Assembly: GCF_016595525.1 (NCBI RefSeq)
Contig: NZ_JAENII010000007.1
Span: 186,001-250,000 of the forward strand
DNA: 64,000 nt
Reading direction: 5' to 3'
Source of the DNA: Haloferula rosea
GTDB taxonomy: Bacteria; Verrucomicrobiota; Verrucomicrobiia; Verrucomicrobiales; Akkermansiaceae
The position numbers and the translations under genes were made by a program. The notes below the pieces were generated by a model that worked only from the letters and a program-made list of their open reading frames with translations, did no database searches and was not told where the DNA came from. Below are positions 9,401 to 17,661 of this stretch, one piece after another; positions within the stretch are counted from its first letter, which is position 1; the number at the start of each line of letters is the position of its first letter.

Positions 9401-11115
9401 CTGCCATCGGGATTCACCCAGGGGTTGTCGGACGGCACGTAATACCCCTGCGTGAAGGAATCATGCTGTGGCAGCGCCTTCTGGGGCTGCCGACGTATCG
9501 GATGGGAAACCGTGCCACCAATCTGATCCACATCAATGCGCCAGACACCCGACCGCGGCCGGTCATTGATCGTCTGGCTGTGAATGTCCGCATCCTCGGC
9601 GGCCGTTCCTTCGTCCCCGAATGGAATGTAGAGGAAACCATCCGGGCCGAACACCAGGGACCCACCGTCGTGGCCCTTCACCGTATCGTATTGCTGGATG
9701 AGGATCCCGGCATTGGCCGCGGCAATCTCGAACTCCTCCGACAGTGGGTTCCAGATGAACCTTTCAACCCGCTGGTAATAGTAGCTCACCTCGTCCGGAT
9801 CGTCCGTGGGATGGTGAAGGTAGAAGATGAACAGCTCATCTTTCCCGACACCCATTCCAAACTGCGGGTGGAACGCACACGACATGATTCCGCCGTGCTT
9901 CGTGGTGGGATCCCCCGAATTCCAGTTCATGTACCACGCGCGGTCACGGATATCGAGCACCAGGTCCCTGACGGTGGTCGAGTCATCGTTATCGACTCGA
10001 TAGACCCTGCCATCCATCTCGGCGATCAGGAGTTCGTCGGTCCCGCCGGGCCAGGGCCGGAGATCGATCGGCGAGTCCCACGACAGATTGGGAAACGCCG
10101 GCACAAACTCCACGCCAGTTGGAACGATCGACGAATCGGGAAGCACTCCATCCGCAAAAGGGCCGACCGCCACGGCGCCGCCAAAGCCGGTGAACCCCTC
10201 CGTGTGCTGCCGCAGAACCACCTCGCTGACGCCGGGAAAGTCCGGTGGCACTTCAGAGCCCACCACCTCTCCGGCACACCATCGGAGCGCCCTCACCAAG
10301 GTCTCCTGAAAGGCTGCGCAACGCATCCCCTCGGGCTCCGCCTGAAAGTCGTCCAAATGACCATAGGTCGAGGCGTAGACGCGTCCAGTTCCATGGTTGA
10401 CCACCCATTCGACCGGCCATTGCAGGGCTGGGTTGCCCGCGCCCGGGTCCGGATCCTCCGCGTAGGAGATCACCGAGAAGTTCGTGGCGGGCCCCCGCGG
10501 ATACCTCACCACCTCCAGATCGGCCGCCATCCACGATGCAGGGAATCCGGCATGAATCGGGTGATTCCCCAGTCGGGTGACCAAGGAGTCCGCCCGAGCC
10601 CCGTGACCGGTGATGCTCCCGACACCTGTTGGATAGAAAATAAGCGAGGTATCGACCGCCACTCCCACGCCGGTATCCACCACGGCGTCGGTCCTCCAGC
10701 CCAAGGCCAGCATGGATTGGTAAGCGGGCCAGTTGGGGAATGCCTGGGTCGCCTCGTGGAACGCCACGAAACCGCCACCTCCCGTGACAAACGCTTCGAA
10801 TCCAGCCTTCGCTGGAGCCGACCATTCCGGCACGCCATCCACCCCGCCCCGATAGCCGGACACGACCACATCGTAAGCTCCGAAATCCGGGGACCACGTC
10901 GCCCATTCCGGGTCGCTGGCATTTGCGGGAGCCAACTCGACCTCAAGGGTGAACCCTCCCTCCTTCGACAAGATCGATTCAAGGATGGCAATCCGGTTCT
11001 CCCACCCGTGATTGCTCGCCCCTTCAATGAGCAGAACGCGCACCTGGGCCTGCCCGATATCGAGCAGCAAGACGGCACAGATCAGCCAGAGAAAAGGACG
11101 GTTCAGCAGGTGCAT
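6406..11115 (-). CDS. Giant ThuA / sorbosone-dehydrogenase / c-type cytochrome fusion protein
   Basis: A 1569-residue exported protein starting with a signal peptide (1-23). In order I see a ThuA-like domain (about 24-285), a glucose/sorbosone dehydrogenase beta-propeller (about 330-745), and a cytochrome c-like region (about 750-1080). That region has heme motifs CNLCH (898-902) and CAHCH (978-982) and an MPPL segment that may supply the axial methionine. Two related beta-sandwich repeats follow (about 1095-1208 and 1270-1387), then a calcium-binding DADGDGVLDADE stretch near 1475 and a C-terminal beta domain. The likely role is periplasmic or surface oxidation of a sugar with electrons passed to the hemes; the substrate is unknown. 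Each module is common in PVC bacteria. The ATG at 11115 precedes the signal peptide; a longer frame to 11154 adds nothing recognisable. Confidence 0.85.
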   Translation of the reverse strand: MHLLNRPFLWLICAVLLLDIGQAQVRVLLIEGASNHGWENRIAILESILSKEGGFTLEVELAPANASDPEWATWSPDFGAYDVVVSGYRGGVDGVPEWSAPAKAGFEAFVTGGGGFVAFHEATQAFPNWPAYQSMLALGWRTDAVVDTGVGVAVDTSLIFYPTGVGSITGHGARADSLVTRLGNHPIHAGFPASWMAADLEVVRYPRGPATNFSVISYAEDPDPGAGNPALQWPVEWVVNHGTGRVYASTYGHLDDFQAEPEGMRCAAFQETLVRALRWCAGEVVGSEVPPDFPGVSEVVLRQHTEGFTGFGGAVAVGPFADGVLPDSSIVPTGVEFVPAFPNLSWDSPIDLRPWPGGTDELLIAEMDGRVYRVDNDDSTTVRDLVLDIRDRAWYMNWNSGDPTTKHGGIMSCAFHPQFGMGVGKDELFIFYLHHPTDDPDEVSYYYQRVERFIWNPLSEEFEIAAANAGILIQQYDTVKGHDGGSLVFGPDGFLYIPFGDEGTAAEDADIHSQTINDRPRSGVWRIDVDQIGGTVSHPIRRQPQKALPQHDSFTQGYYVPSDNPWVNPDGSVLEEFYAIGLREPHRMSCDPVTGKFWIGDVGANVAEEIDVMDAPGLNFQWNYKEGLGAGFRDTPDPLIGVEKEPVYQYLRDEGNCIIGGFVYRGSLIPDLQGKYLFGDNGNQQVRALEVDGVTGEAIGVQALGAARAGGIWVGISSFGLDAQGEPFVLQMGGGVAGGGQISRIQPAGSTSPLNWEYPMLLSETGLFSDVPSLTAAPAMIPYEVNTPLWSAGLAKRRWVMIPSDGFPDAPDELIGYSENQAWAFPVGTVFVKHFEQPDDGTPVETRLLVHGVDGWGGVTYKWRADGSDADLLEDGAEELLTVEGEIFDYQYPSRSQCNLCHTPSAGFVLGYNTRQLNQTVTYPSGVSGHQIESLSAAGFIQQELKEEDLVNVITSVSLGDPSSDVETRVRSYVDSNCAHCHHPGGSSRAFFDARLTTPLTNQGLVCGPVIESLGLPAPAVIKPGSLENSVLFHRLNTTDDCCAMPPLAKGRVDQAAVVELAEWILGMTPDACTNAQSFYQGGELGAVADPAGSGIDGWVANLVINEDATYTNTSGVECVVQLDQFRFSAMSVGDPVTPFVVKVNGDNEFTVMAIGQTRTGYAVGANEFPFADGVENVVLAAGETLAVGFLDANPDGSGGSGGEVVSWSPGGAEIWRSGGPFEGDAGSVVVGLQPQVGANLETGQNRDYDFSISYRVAAVGVGADSSLPGTRNVDGAPSNFVINLDETFTNTTPDTLTVSVDRFKFETTRLTDPITPFVVRLNGGDDFTVLAIGNTQDSYLVGQNDRPFGASTTLISIAPGETVAAGFVDSFADGSGGDDAGAMAFVWGGDQPFYRYHDPDHVGAVLELGQPPVIPHIYEAPPEFSNRTYLFSVSLGFGGSADEDEDGLADSWELVYAPDLDLLGAGDADGDGVLDADEKEAGTDPTDASSRFEVLTALPEAGVGASLEFRSVPGRTYLIDWSADLGGWNEAGFVQAADWPASTTRVVMTEEELGGEVPASLFIRVRTP

Positions 11116-11194
11116 GGGAGGGGGGTGAGGGGTTCGCAGCACAGAGTCTGCCAACCCACGCCTCTCCTGTAATCACAGCGCCTGAAAATGACCA

Positions 11195-11224
11195 GAACCT
11201 AGAACCACGTAAACACGTAGGTTC
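11195..11224. repeat. Inverted repeat between gpmI and the ThuA fusion gene
   Basis: A perfect 7-bp dyad (11195-11201 with 11218-11224) with weaker inner pairing. It sits 30 bases past the gpmI stop and 80 bases upstream of the next minus-strand start, so it may be a terminator or an operator. There is no T tract. Confidence 0.45.
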
Positions 11225-11253
11225 CAGCACCACAAAAGATCAGATGCTCCGAA

Positions 11254-12801
11254 CTACTTGCGCGCAATCAACGATGATCCGGTCATTTCTGACGGAGCTT
11301 CCAATCCCATCATGTCGAGCAGCGTTGGCGCCACGTCCGCGAGAATGCCATCATTCACTGTCACCTCATCGGCATCTTCCCCCACGTATACCGCATGGAC
11401 CAAGTTGGTCGTGTGAGCCGTATGGGGCGAGCCATCCGCATTGATCATGAACTCGCAGTTTCCGTGGTCCGCCGTGATGAGCAATTTGCCACCAAGGCGC
11501 AGAGTCTCCTCCACGACCGCCTTCACGTCGGCATCAATGGTCTCGCATGCCTTCATCGCAGCCTCCACCACACCGGTGTGACCGACCATGTCGGGGTTCG
11601 CGAAGTTGAGGATCACCAGATCGTAGTCCTTGAGCTTGGATACCACCGTGTCGGTGACTTCCTGAGCACTCATCTCAGGCTTCATGTCGTAGGTCGCCAC
11701 TTCCTTCGGTGAGGGAATGATGAATCGGTCCTCACCATCGTAGCTGGTCTCGACCCCCCCATTGAAGAAGTAGGTCACGTGCGGATACTTCTCGGTCTCG
11801 GCAATGCGCATCTGCTTCTTGCCAGCCTCCGAGACCACTTCACCCAGGACCATGTCGAGTCGCTCGGGTGCGAAAATCACATCACAATCGTAATCCGCAT
11901 CGTACTCGGTCAGCGTCACGTAGTGCACCTTCGGTCGACGTCCCGCCTTGAAATCGGTGAAGCGACCTTCGGAGAGAAACACTTCACTGAGTTGACGGGC
12001 GCGGTCCGCGCGGAAGTTGAAGAAGACCACCACGTCTCCGGTTTTCACCCGCTGCTTGTTCGCGTCGCAGAAGACCATGGGCGACATGAATTCATCCGTG
12101 GTGTCCTGCCCGTACTTCTCCGCGACCGCCTCCGAGGCGAGGATCTCCTTCGACTCGCCCTTGCCATGCACGATCGCATCCCATGCCAGCTTCACCCGGT
12201 CCCAGCGTTTGTCGCGATCCATGGCGTAGTAGCGACCTATCACCGTGGCAATCCGGGCACCATGTTCCGCAATCCGATCCTCCACTTCGGAAAGATAACC
12301 GGCACCGGCGGTTGGTGAGGTATCACGGCCGTCGGTGATTGCATGGACCAGAATGTCCTTCGCCCCACCCTTGGCGGCCATGCCGACCATGGCACACAGA
12401 TGTTCCTGATGGCTGTGGACTCCACCGTCAGAGACGAGACCCACGAAATGCAGGCGGCGACCTCGCTTGGAAGCCTGCTGGATCGCATCAGCAAAGACCT
12501 GATTCTCAGCCAGTGACCCATCCTCGATCGACTTGTTGATCCGGGTGAGGTCCTGATAAACGATCCGGCCGGCGCCGAGATTCAAGTGCCCGACCTCCGA
12601 ATTCCCCATCTGTCCCTCCGGCAGACCGACATCGAGACCCGACGCGCTGACAAATCCTTTCGGATACTTTTCCAGCATCACATCATGGAAAGGCGTGTTG
12701 GCAAGAAGCGACGCATTGCCGTCCTTCTTGGCTGTTTTCTCTCCACCTGGGTTCACGCCCCAGCCATCGCGAATGATCAACACTACAGGTTGTTTTTCCA
12801 T
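11254..12801 (-). CDS. gpmI: 2,3-bisphosphoglycerate-independent phosphoglycerate mutase
   Basis: This enzyme interconverts 3- and 2-phosphoglycerate in glycolysis using two manganese ions and a phosphoserine intermediate. Visible hallmarks are the metal-binding DGWG at residues 12-15, GNSEVGHLNLGAGR with the phosphorylated Ser68, HSHQEH, DGRDTSP, RADRARQL and, near the C-terminus, TADHGNCE and HTTNLVHAVYVG. The length of 515 residues is normal. The start at 12801 is chosen because MEKQPVVLIIRDGWG matches family N-termini; the upstream extension to 12984 runs into the tRNA region. It is close to tpiA and pgk, but the tRNA gene on the opposite strand separates them. Confidence 0.97.
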   Translation of the reverse strand: MEKQPVVLIIRDGWGVNPGGEKTAKKDGNASLLANTPFHDVMLEKYPKGFVSASGLDVGLPEGQMGNSEVGHLNLGAGRIVYQDLTRINKSIEDGSLAENQVFADAIQQASKRGRRLHFVGLVSDGGVHSHQEHLCAMVGMAAKGGAKDILVHAITDGRDTSPTAGAGYLSEVEDRIAEHGARIATVIGRYYAMDRDKRWDRVKLAWDAIVHGKGESKEILASEAVAEKYGQDTTDEFMSPMVFCDANKQRVKTGDVVVFFNFRADRARQLSEVFLSEGRFTDFKAGRRPKVHYVTLTEYDADYDCDVIFAPERLDMVLGEVVSEAGKKQMRIAETEKYPHVTYFFNGGVETSYDGEDRFIIPSPKEVATYDMKPEMSAQEVTDTVVSKLKDYDLVILNFANPDMVGHTGVVEAAMKACETIDADVKAVVEETLRLGGKLLITADHGNCEFMINADGSPHTAHTTNLVHAVYVGEDADEVTVNDGILADVAPTLLDMMGLEAPSEMTGSSLIARK

Positions 12802-12916
12802 GACGGCCCGCGTGTACCTCCGCCCAGCGAGCGAGTCCAGTCCAAGCCAGAATGCAGGCAGAAAAACGCAAGCGATACGTCGCGGATCATTCCTCCCGAA
12901 ACATGAAATTTCCGCA

Positions 12917-12945
12917 TTGACAGAACCCCCATCGAGTGGCTTTCT
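12917..12945 (+). promoter_or_regulatory. Possible promoter of tRNA-Lys
   Basis: A perfect TTGACA hexamer at 12917-12922 lies 17 bases before a pyrimidine-rich hexamer that fits the -10 consensus poorly. It is about 70 bases upstream of the tRNA. Only the -35 match is good, so this is tentative. Confidence 0.25.
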
Positions 12946-12985
12946 CCCCGCCCCGTCCACCGCATGGCGGATGGGACCCACCAAC

Positions 12986-13061
12986 GCCTCGTTAGCTCAG
13001 TTGGTAGAGCAGAAGACTCTTAATCTTTTGGTCCTTGGTTCGAGTCCAAGACGGGGTACCA
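12986..13061 (+). tRNA. tRNA-Lys (anticodon CTT)
   Basis: A full cloverleaf can be folded by eye: a 7-bp acceptor stem with two G-U pairs, a D arm of four pairs, an anticodon stem with loop CTCTTAA giving anticodon CTT (codon AAG), and a T arm of five pairs around TTCGAGT. The CCA end is encoded (13059-13061). It is the only tRNA in the window. It stands on the plus strand between gpmI and tpiA, both on the minus strand. Confidence 0.97.
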
Positions 13062-13063
13062 AT

Positions 13064-13097
13064 GAAAGCCGCAAACCTTCCAAGGTTCGCGGCTTTC
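13064..13097 (+). terminator. Hairpin just after tRNA-Lys
   Basis: A 9-bp stem extended by a further 4 bp after one mismatch (13064-13077 with 13084-13097), with a 6-base loop, directly after the CCA. No strong T tract follows. It probably ends or shapes the tRNA precursor. Confidence 0.65.
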
Positions 13098-13151
13098 TCC
13101 ATTTTCAGGGACAGCTCGGAACGGCTCATCGTCCCTCACTGAAAACACGAA

Positions 13152-13214
13152 CGCACCCGATGAGGGTGCGTCTGGCTGGGTCCGAACCAGATTCTGCCAC
13201 CACCCTTCCGGCAG
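13152..13214. repeat. Three tandem hairpins in the tRNA-Lys/tpiA intergenic region
   Basis: Consecutive inverted repeats lie at 13152-13158/13164-13170, 13171-13175/13187-13191 and 13194-13198/13210-13214, with almost no spacing. No coding sequence is credible here. The region could be a terminator for either strand or a small structured RNA; I do not recognise an RNA family. Confidence 0.5.
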
Positions 13215-13285
13215 CGACTTCCTCTGGGGGTTTCCCATCCTAGGGACGAGAAAGTATCGGACCCGAGATTTGCGAACCGACCCGC

Positions 13286-14053
13286 TCAGGCTGTGCCGTT
13301 CTCAATGATGCCAAGGAAGCTGGACGGCTCAAGAGCCGCACCACCGATCAGCGCACCGTCGATATCAGGGCAGGCCATCAACTCGGCTGCATTGCCCGGC
13401 TTCACACTTCCACCGTATTGGATGCGGACTTTCGCAGCTGCATCCGCACCGAATTGTTCGGCAATCAGAGAGCGAACAAACGCGTGAGCTTCCTGGGCTT
13501 GCGCGGCAGAAGCCGTGACGCCGGTACCAATGGCCCAAACGGGCTCGTAGGCGATCACCGTGTCACCAAGCCCCTTTTCCTCGAGGCCGGCAAGGCCCAC
13601 GGAAACCTGACGTCGGAGCACCTCCTCCAGCTTGCCCCCTTCACGCTCCTCAAGTGTCTCTCCGATGCAGAAGATCGGGCGAAGGTTCAGCTCGCGTGCC
13701 TTGAGCACCTTGGCGTTGATGAACTCATCGGTCTCACCATAGATCGCACGGCGCTCACTGTGACCGAGGATCACGTAGTGAACGAAGAACTCCTTGAGCA
13801 TCAAACCGCTGATCTCACCGGTGTAGGCCCCGGCGTCGAACTGCGAGCAGTTCTGCACGGCCAGTGCGACCGACGACACGTTGCCAAACATCTCGCTCGC
13901 CTTGGCAAGGGAGACGAAAGGTGGCGCGATCACGATGTCGCATGGGAAAGTCTTGTGCTCGACATTCGGCAGGAAGCCCTTGGCAAAGTCCTCGGTCTCC
14001 GAAGGACCTTTGTTCATCTTCCAGTTGGCGGCAAAGATTGGCTTGCGATTCAT
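13286..14053 (-). CDS. tpiA: Triosephosphate isomerase
   Basis: Interconverts dihydroxyacetone phosphate and glyceraldehyde 3-phosphate; cytoplasmic dimer in most bacteria. The catalytic residues are all present: Asn10 and Lys12 in AANWKMN, His98 in GHSERR and Glu170 in AYEPVWAIGTG. The phosphate-binding GGSVKPGN segment is near the C-terminus. The length of 255 residues is typical. It follows pgk on the same strand after 36 bases, the classic pgk-tpiA order, so the two are probably co-transcribed. Confidence 0.98.
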   Translation of the reverse strand: MNRKPIFAANWKMNKGPSETEDFAKGFLPNVEHKTFPCDIVIAPPFVSLAKASEMFGNVSSVALAVQNCSQFDAGAYTGEISGLMLKEFFVHYVILGHSERRAIYGETDEFINAKVLKARELNLRPIFCIGETLEEREGGKLEEVLRRQVSVGLAGLEEKGLGDTVIAYEPVWAIGTGVTASAAQAQEAHAFVRSLIAEQFGADAAAKVRIQYGGSVKPGNAAELMACPDIDGALIGGAALEPSSFLGIIENGTA

Positions 14054-14089
14054 GATATTGGGATGCGTTGAGGGATCGTATGCGGGGGT

Positions 14090-15286
14090 TCAGGCGTCGG
14101 TCAGTGCGGCGACTCCAGGGAGTTCCTTCCCTTCGAGAAGTTCCAGGGATGCGCCACCCCCGGTGGAAATGAATGTCATCTGGTCCTCGAGACCAAACTT
14201 CTTCACGGCAGTCACGGAGTCACCACCTCCGACGATCGTGATGGCATCGGTCTTGCCCACAGCCTTCGCGACCTCCTCGGTGCCCTTCGCAAAGGATCCG
14301 ATCTCGAATACCCCCATCGGGCCGTTCCACAGGATGGTCTTGGCTGCGGCAACTTCGGCACAGAACTCTTCGATCGCCTTGTCACCGATATCAATTCCTT
14401 CCCAGTCGGCAGGAATGCCACCGCCATCCGCGTAGGCATCCGTGACCCGGGTCTCGGCCCCGTCCTTGAACTCCTGCGTGATGCGGGTATCTGCGGGAAG
14501 CAGGAACCGGACACCTTGATCCTCGGCATTCTTGAGAATCTCCTTCGCCAGATCCAGCTTGTCGTCCTCCACGAGGCTCATGCCGATCTCGTAACCCTGG
14601 GCCTTGCGGAAAGTGTAGGCCATCGCCCCACCGATGATGAATGCATCGGCCTTCGCCATCAGGGAATTGATGACCTGAATCTTGTCGGAAACCTTGGCTC
14701 CTCCCATGATCACGAGGAAGGGCTTTTCGGGGCTCTCAAGTTTACCGACGAGGTAGTCGAGTTCACGCGCGAGTAGGAAACCCATCGCGCTGGTGGAAAC
14801 ATGGTGCGTCACCCCTTCCGTCGACCCGTGGGCGCGGTGAGCAGTTCCGAAAGCGTCGTTGACGAAGATCTCCGCGTTCCCGGCAAGAGCCTTGGCGAAG
14901 CCGGCATCGTTTGCCGTTTCCTCGGCATGAAAGCGGGTGTTCTCCAACAGCAGCGCCTGACCCGCCCCAACAGAGGCACGCAGGGCTTCGGTTTCTTCGC
15001 CGATGCAGTCAGGAGCCAGCTTGACCTCCGACCCGAGCAATTCCGTCAGACGTTGGGCCACGGGTGCCAGCGAGAAGTCGGGATTGGCCTCGCCCTTCGG
15101 CCTACCGAGGTGCGAGCAGAGAACCAGTTTTGCGCCATTCTCCAGCAGGTGTTTGATGGACGGCAGCGCCGCCTGGATCCGGGTGTCGTCCGTGATGGTC
15201 CCATCCTTGAGCGGCACGTTGAAATCGGCACGCATGAGAACTTCCTTACCCTGAACATCCAGCCCTTGAATCGACAACTTCGACAT
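14090..15286 (-). CDS. pgk: Phosphoglycerate kinase
   Basis: Transfers phosphate from 1,3-bisphosphoglycerate to ADP, the first ATP-yielding step of glycolysis. The 398-residue length is normal. Characteristic segments are LMRADFNVPL near the N-terminus, CSHLGRPKG, ENTRFHAEE, the hinge and nucleotide segment MGGAKVSDKI, WNGPMGVFE and the C-terminal TIVGGGDSVTAV. The ATG at 15286 gives MSKLSIQGLDVQGKEVLMR, which matches family starts; the extension to 15406 is not credible. It is first in a pgk-tpiA pair and divergent from eda. Confidence 0.98.
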   Translation of the reverse strand: MSKLSIQGLDVQGKEVLMRADFNVPLKDGTITDDTRIQAALPSIKHLLENGAKLVLCSHLGRPKGEANPDFSLAPVAQRLTELLGSEVKLAPDCIGEETEALRASVGAGQALLLENTRFHAEETANDAGFAKALAGNAEIFVNDAFGTAHRAHGSTEGVTHHVSTSAMGFLLARELDYLVGKLESPEKPFLVIMGGAKVSDKIQVINSLMAKADAFIIGGAMAYTFRKAQGYEIGMSLVEDDKLDLAKEILKNAEDQGVRFLLPADTRITQEFKDGAETRVTDAYADGGGIPADWEGIDIGDKAIEEFCAEVAAAKTILWNGPMGVFEIGSFAKGTEEVAKAVGKTDAITIVGGGDSVTAVKKFGLEDQMTFISTGGGASLELLEGKELPGVAALTDA

Positions 15287-15420
15287 GGCCGCAGTGCTGC
15301 ACCCACCGCACCTAGAAGTCAAGTGCGCGCTGGTTCCGCCCAAGTCACCCGGTTGCACCCGTCCACCTCCCATCAATGCGCTTGATCCTCCGCGCTTCTC
15401 CATCAAGGGTCAGCGCCAAG

Positions 15421-16044
15421 ATGATCGACCGCCTTCTTGCCAAACGCATCGTGCCCGTCGTTGTCCTCGATGATGCGGAGGACGCAGAACCACTCGCCAA
15501 AGCCCTTCTGGATGGAGGTCTCGATGTCATTGAGGTGACCTTCCGCACCGCAGCCGCCGAGGAATCCATCCGACGGATCGCCAAAGCATTCCCCGAGATC
15601 CTCCTCGGTGCCGGGACACTGCTTGAGACCCAACAGGTCGAGCAAGCCAAGGCAGCAGGCGCTTCGTTCGGGCTGGCCCCGGGCCTGAACCCGGAGATCG
15701 TCGCCAAGGCAAAGTCGGTCGGCATGGAATTCAGCCCCGGCGTGATGACGCCCGGCGAAATCGAAGCTGCCCTTGCCCTCGGCTGCAAACTCCAGAAGTT
15801 CTTCCCGGCCATGGCAGCAGGTGGTCCGGCCATGCTGAAGGCCCTCGCCGGCCCCTACTCGCACACCGGCGTGAAATTCGTTCCCACAGGCGGCATCAAC
15901 CGCGCCAACATGGGCGACTTCCTCGAACTGCCCGTCGTCGCGGCCATCGGGGGATCCTGGATGGTCGACCGCAAGCTCATCCAGTCGGGCAACTGGGCGG
16001 AGATCACCCGCCTGACCAAGGATGCGCTCGAAGCGGCATCCTAG
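15421..16044 (+). CDS. eda: Bifunctional KDPG / KHG aldolase
   Basis: A class I aldolase splitting 2-keto-3-deoxy-6-phosphogluconate to pyruvate and glyceraldehyde 3-phosphate (Entner-Doudoroff and hexuronate pathways). The Schiff-base lysine is Lys126 in LQKFFPA, and the general acid/base glutamate is Glu38 in VIEVTFRT. The GAGTLL and PTGGIN segments form the phosphate site. At 207 residues it has the usual length. The ATG at 15421 is chosen over upstream 15376 because family proteins start just before the first strand. No edd (6-phosphogluconate dehydratase) gene is in the window, so the pathway cannot be fixed. It is followed by ilvA after 63 bases. Confidence 0.94.
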   Translation: MIDRLLAKRIVPVVVLDDAEDAEPLAKALLDGGLDVIEVTFRTAAAEESIRRIAKAFPEILLGAGTLLETQQVEQAKAAGASFGLAPGLNPEIVAKAKSVGMEFSPGVMTPGEIEAALALGCKLQKFFPAMAAGGPAMLKALAGPYSHTGVKFVPTGGINRANMGDFLELPVVAAIGGSWMVDRKLIQSGNWAEITRLTKDALEAAS

Positions 16045-16107
16045 CCCGCTGACCTTCCACCGAGATCGGACTTTCGTCCACCTCGGTGAGCAACCAGTCT
16101 AACCCGC

Positions 16108-17661
16108 ATGGAGCGTCACCACGATCTCCCTCTCGATCGGCGATTGCGTCAGGAAACCCTCCTGGCGCGCGAGCGGGTCTACCATTTCGCCGACCCGACT
16201 CCGCTTGAACCGCTGGAGTGGGAAGGTCTCGACCTGTGGGTGAAGCGGGAAGATCGATCCCCGATCAAGGCCTACAAGTGGCGCGGTGCATGCAACCGGA
16301 TGTCCCTTCTCAGCGACGAGGAAAAGGAGCGGGGTGTCGTAACCGCCTCCGCAGGCAACCATGCCCAGGGCGTGGCACTCGCGGCATGCAAACTCGGGGT
16401 GAAGGCGCGCATCCACATGCCGCGCTCGACCCCCCGAGTGAAGCAGGACGCCGTGGCGAAGCTCGGAGGCGACCTTGTCCGGATCATCCTGTCGGGCGAC
16501 AGCTACGATGAAGCCGTGGCCTCGGCACGGGACGACGAAGCCCGCAGCGGTGCCGTTTACATTCACGCCTACGACGACCTTCACGTCATGGCTGGCCAAG
16601 CGACGCTGGCCGACGAAGTCGTGCTCTCCGGCAAGGGTCCGTTCGACGTTGCCTACCTGCAGATCGGCGGAGGTGGCATGGCCGCCGGGGTCGCCGAGTG
16701 GTTACGGACCTATTGGCCCGACATCGAGTTGGTTGGCGTGGAGGCTGAAGGCCAGGCCTCCATGAAGGCCGCCATCGAGGCTGGCACGCCCGTCACCCTC
16801 CAGGAACTCGACATCTTCTGCGACGGCACCGCGGTGCGGAAAGCCGGTGAGCTACCGTTCGAGATCCTGCGCAACCAGCTGTCGAGGGTGGAGACCGTGA
16901 CGAACAACGAAGTCAGCGCCGCAATCAAAACCCTGTGGGAAGGACTTCGCTGTATTTCGGAACCCGCCGGAGCGCTGGGACTGGCGGCGGCACTGAAGAA
17001 CCGCGACCAACTGCAGGGAAAGCGCGTTTTGCTTGTCCTTTGCGGAGCCAACATCGACTTCCTCCAGCTCGGGCACATCGCAGCATCCCAAGGGGCAGCG
17101 GCCCGCCATCAGCGAACGATCAGCGTGGCCATTCCCGAAACTCCGGGAACCATGCGCCAACTGTTGGACCGCGCCTTTGCCGGTCTCAACATCGCCGATT
17201 TCCAGTATGGCAAGGTCGACGGCACCGACGCACGGCCGGTCTTCACCCTCACTTCCGACCACCCGGAGGATTTGGAAGCCCTGCCTCAACGGCTGTCCGA
17301 GGATGGCTTCGCATGGCAGTCACTGGATGGGGCGATCGACGTCCAGTTCCGCGCCATCCCCCTGCGCTCTGATCTCCTCCTCCACCCTCTCTTTCTTCGG
17401 CTGGAGTTCTACGAGCGACCCGGTGCCCTGCACGACTTCCTCCATCAGCAGCTGCCGGATGACACCAACCTCTGCTACTTCAACTACCGGCAATCCGGAG
17501 AACGAATCGGCCGGGCACTCATTGGTCTGGATTTCACGACGCAGGCGAAGCTCGACCACTTCCTCACCGAACTCCAACCGCAGGGCGACGGATACCGTCT
17601 GTGCCAACCGCTCGACGCAGAAGCCGCCGACCGACTGATCGCAACCCGGACTGAAACATGA
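16108..17661 (+). CDS. ilvA: Threonine ammonia-lyase, biosynthetic (threonine dehydratase)
   Basis: A PLP enzyme making 2-oxobutanoate from threonine, the first step to isoleucine. The PLP lysine is Lys57 in IKAYKWRGA, followed by the SAGNHAQGVA loop and the glycine-rich GGGGMAAG phosphate site. The 517-residue length and the C-terminal portion (about 335-515) with two ACT-like regulatory halves mark the long, isoleucine-inhibited biosynthetic type rather than the short catabolic one. The stop overlaps the next start in ATGA, indicating translational coupling to the SASA esterase. Confidence 0.95.
   Translation: MERHHDLPLDRRLRQETLLARERVYHFADPTPLEPLEWEGLDLWVKREDRSPIKAYKWRGACNRMSLLSDEEKERGVVTASAGNHAQGVALAACKLGVKARIHMPRSTPRVKQDAVAKLGGDLVRIILSGDSYDEAVASARDDEARSGAVYIHAYDDLHVMAGQATLADEVVLSGKGPFDVAYLQIGGGGMAAGVAEWLRTYWPDIELVGVEAEGQASMKAAIEAGTPVTLQELDIFCDGTAVRKAGELPFEILRNQLSRVETVTNNEVSAAIKTLWEGLRCISEPAGALGLAAALKNRDQLQGKRVLLVLCGANIDFLQLGHIAASQGAAARHQRTISVAIPETPGTMRQLLDRAFAGLNIADFQYGKVDGTDARPVFTLTSDHPEDLEALPQRLSEDGFAWQSLDGAIDVQFRAIPLRSDLLLHPLFLRLEFYERPGALHDFLHQQLPDDTNLCYFNYRQSGERIGRALIGLDFTTQAKLDHFLTELQPQGDGYRLCQPLDAEAADRLIATRTET

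Noticed and set aside
9010-11172. 720-codon open frame on the plus strand opposite the ThuA fusion gene
   Set aside because: It is antisense to a gene with strong domain matches, is rich in Arg, His and Pro as mirror frames in high-GC DNA are, and has no recognisable domain.
13171-13200. tRNA remnant suggested by a GGTCCGAACC loop and CCACCA
   Set aside because: The T-loop lacks the TTC pattern and no acceptor or anticodon stem can be folded.
12695-13243. Open frame running through tRNA-Lys and the hairpin region
   Set aside because: It crosses a complete tRNA and stable hairpins and has no protein features.
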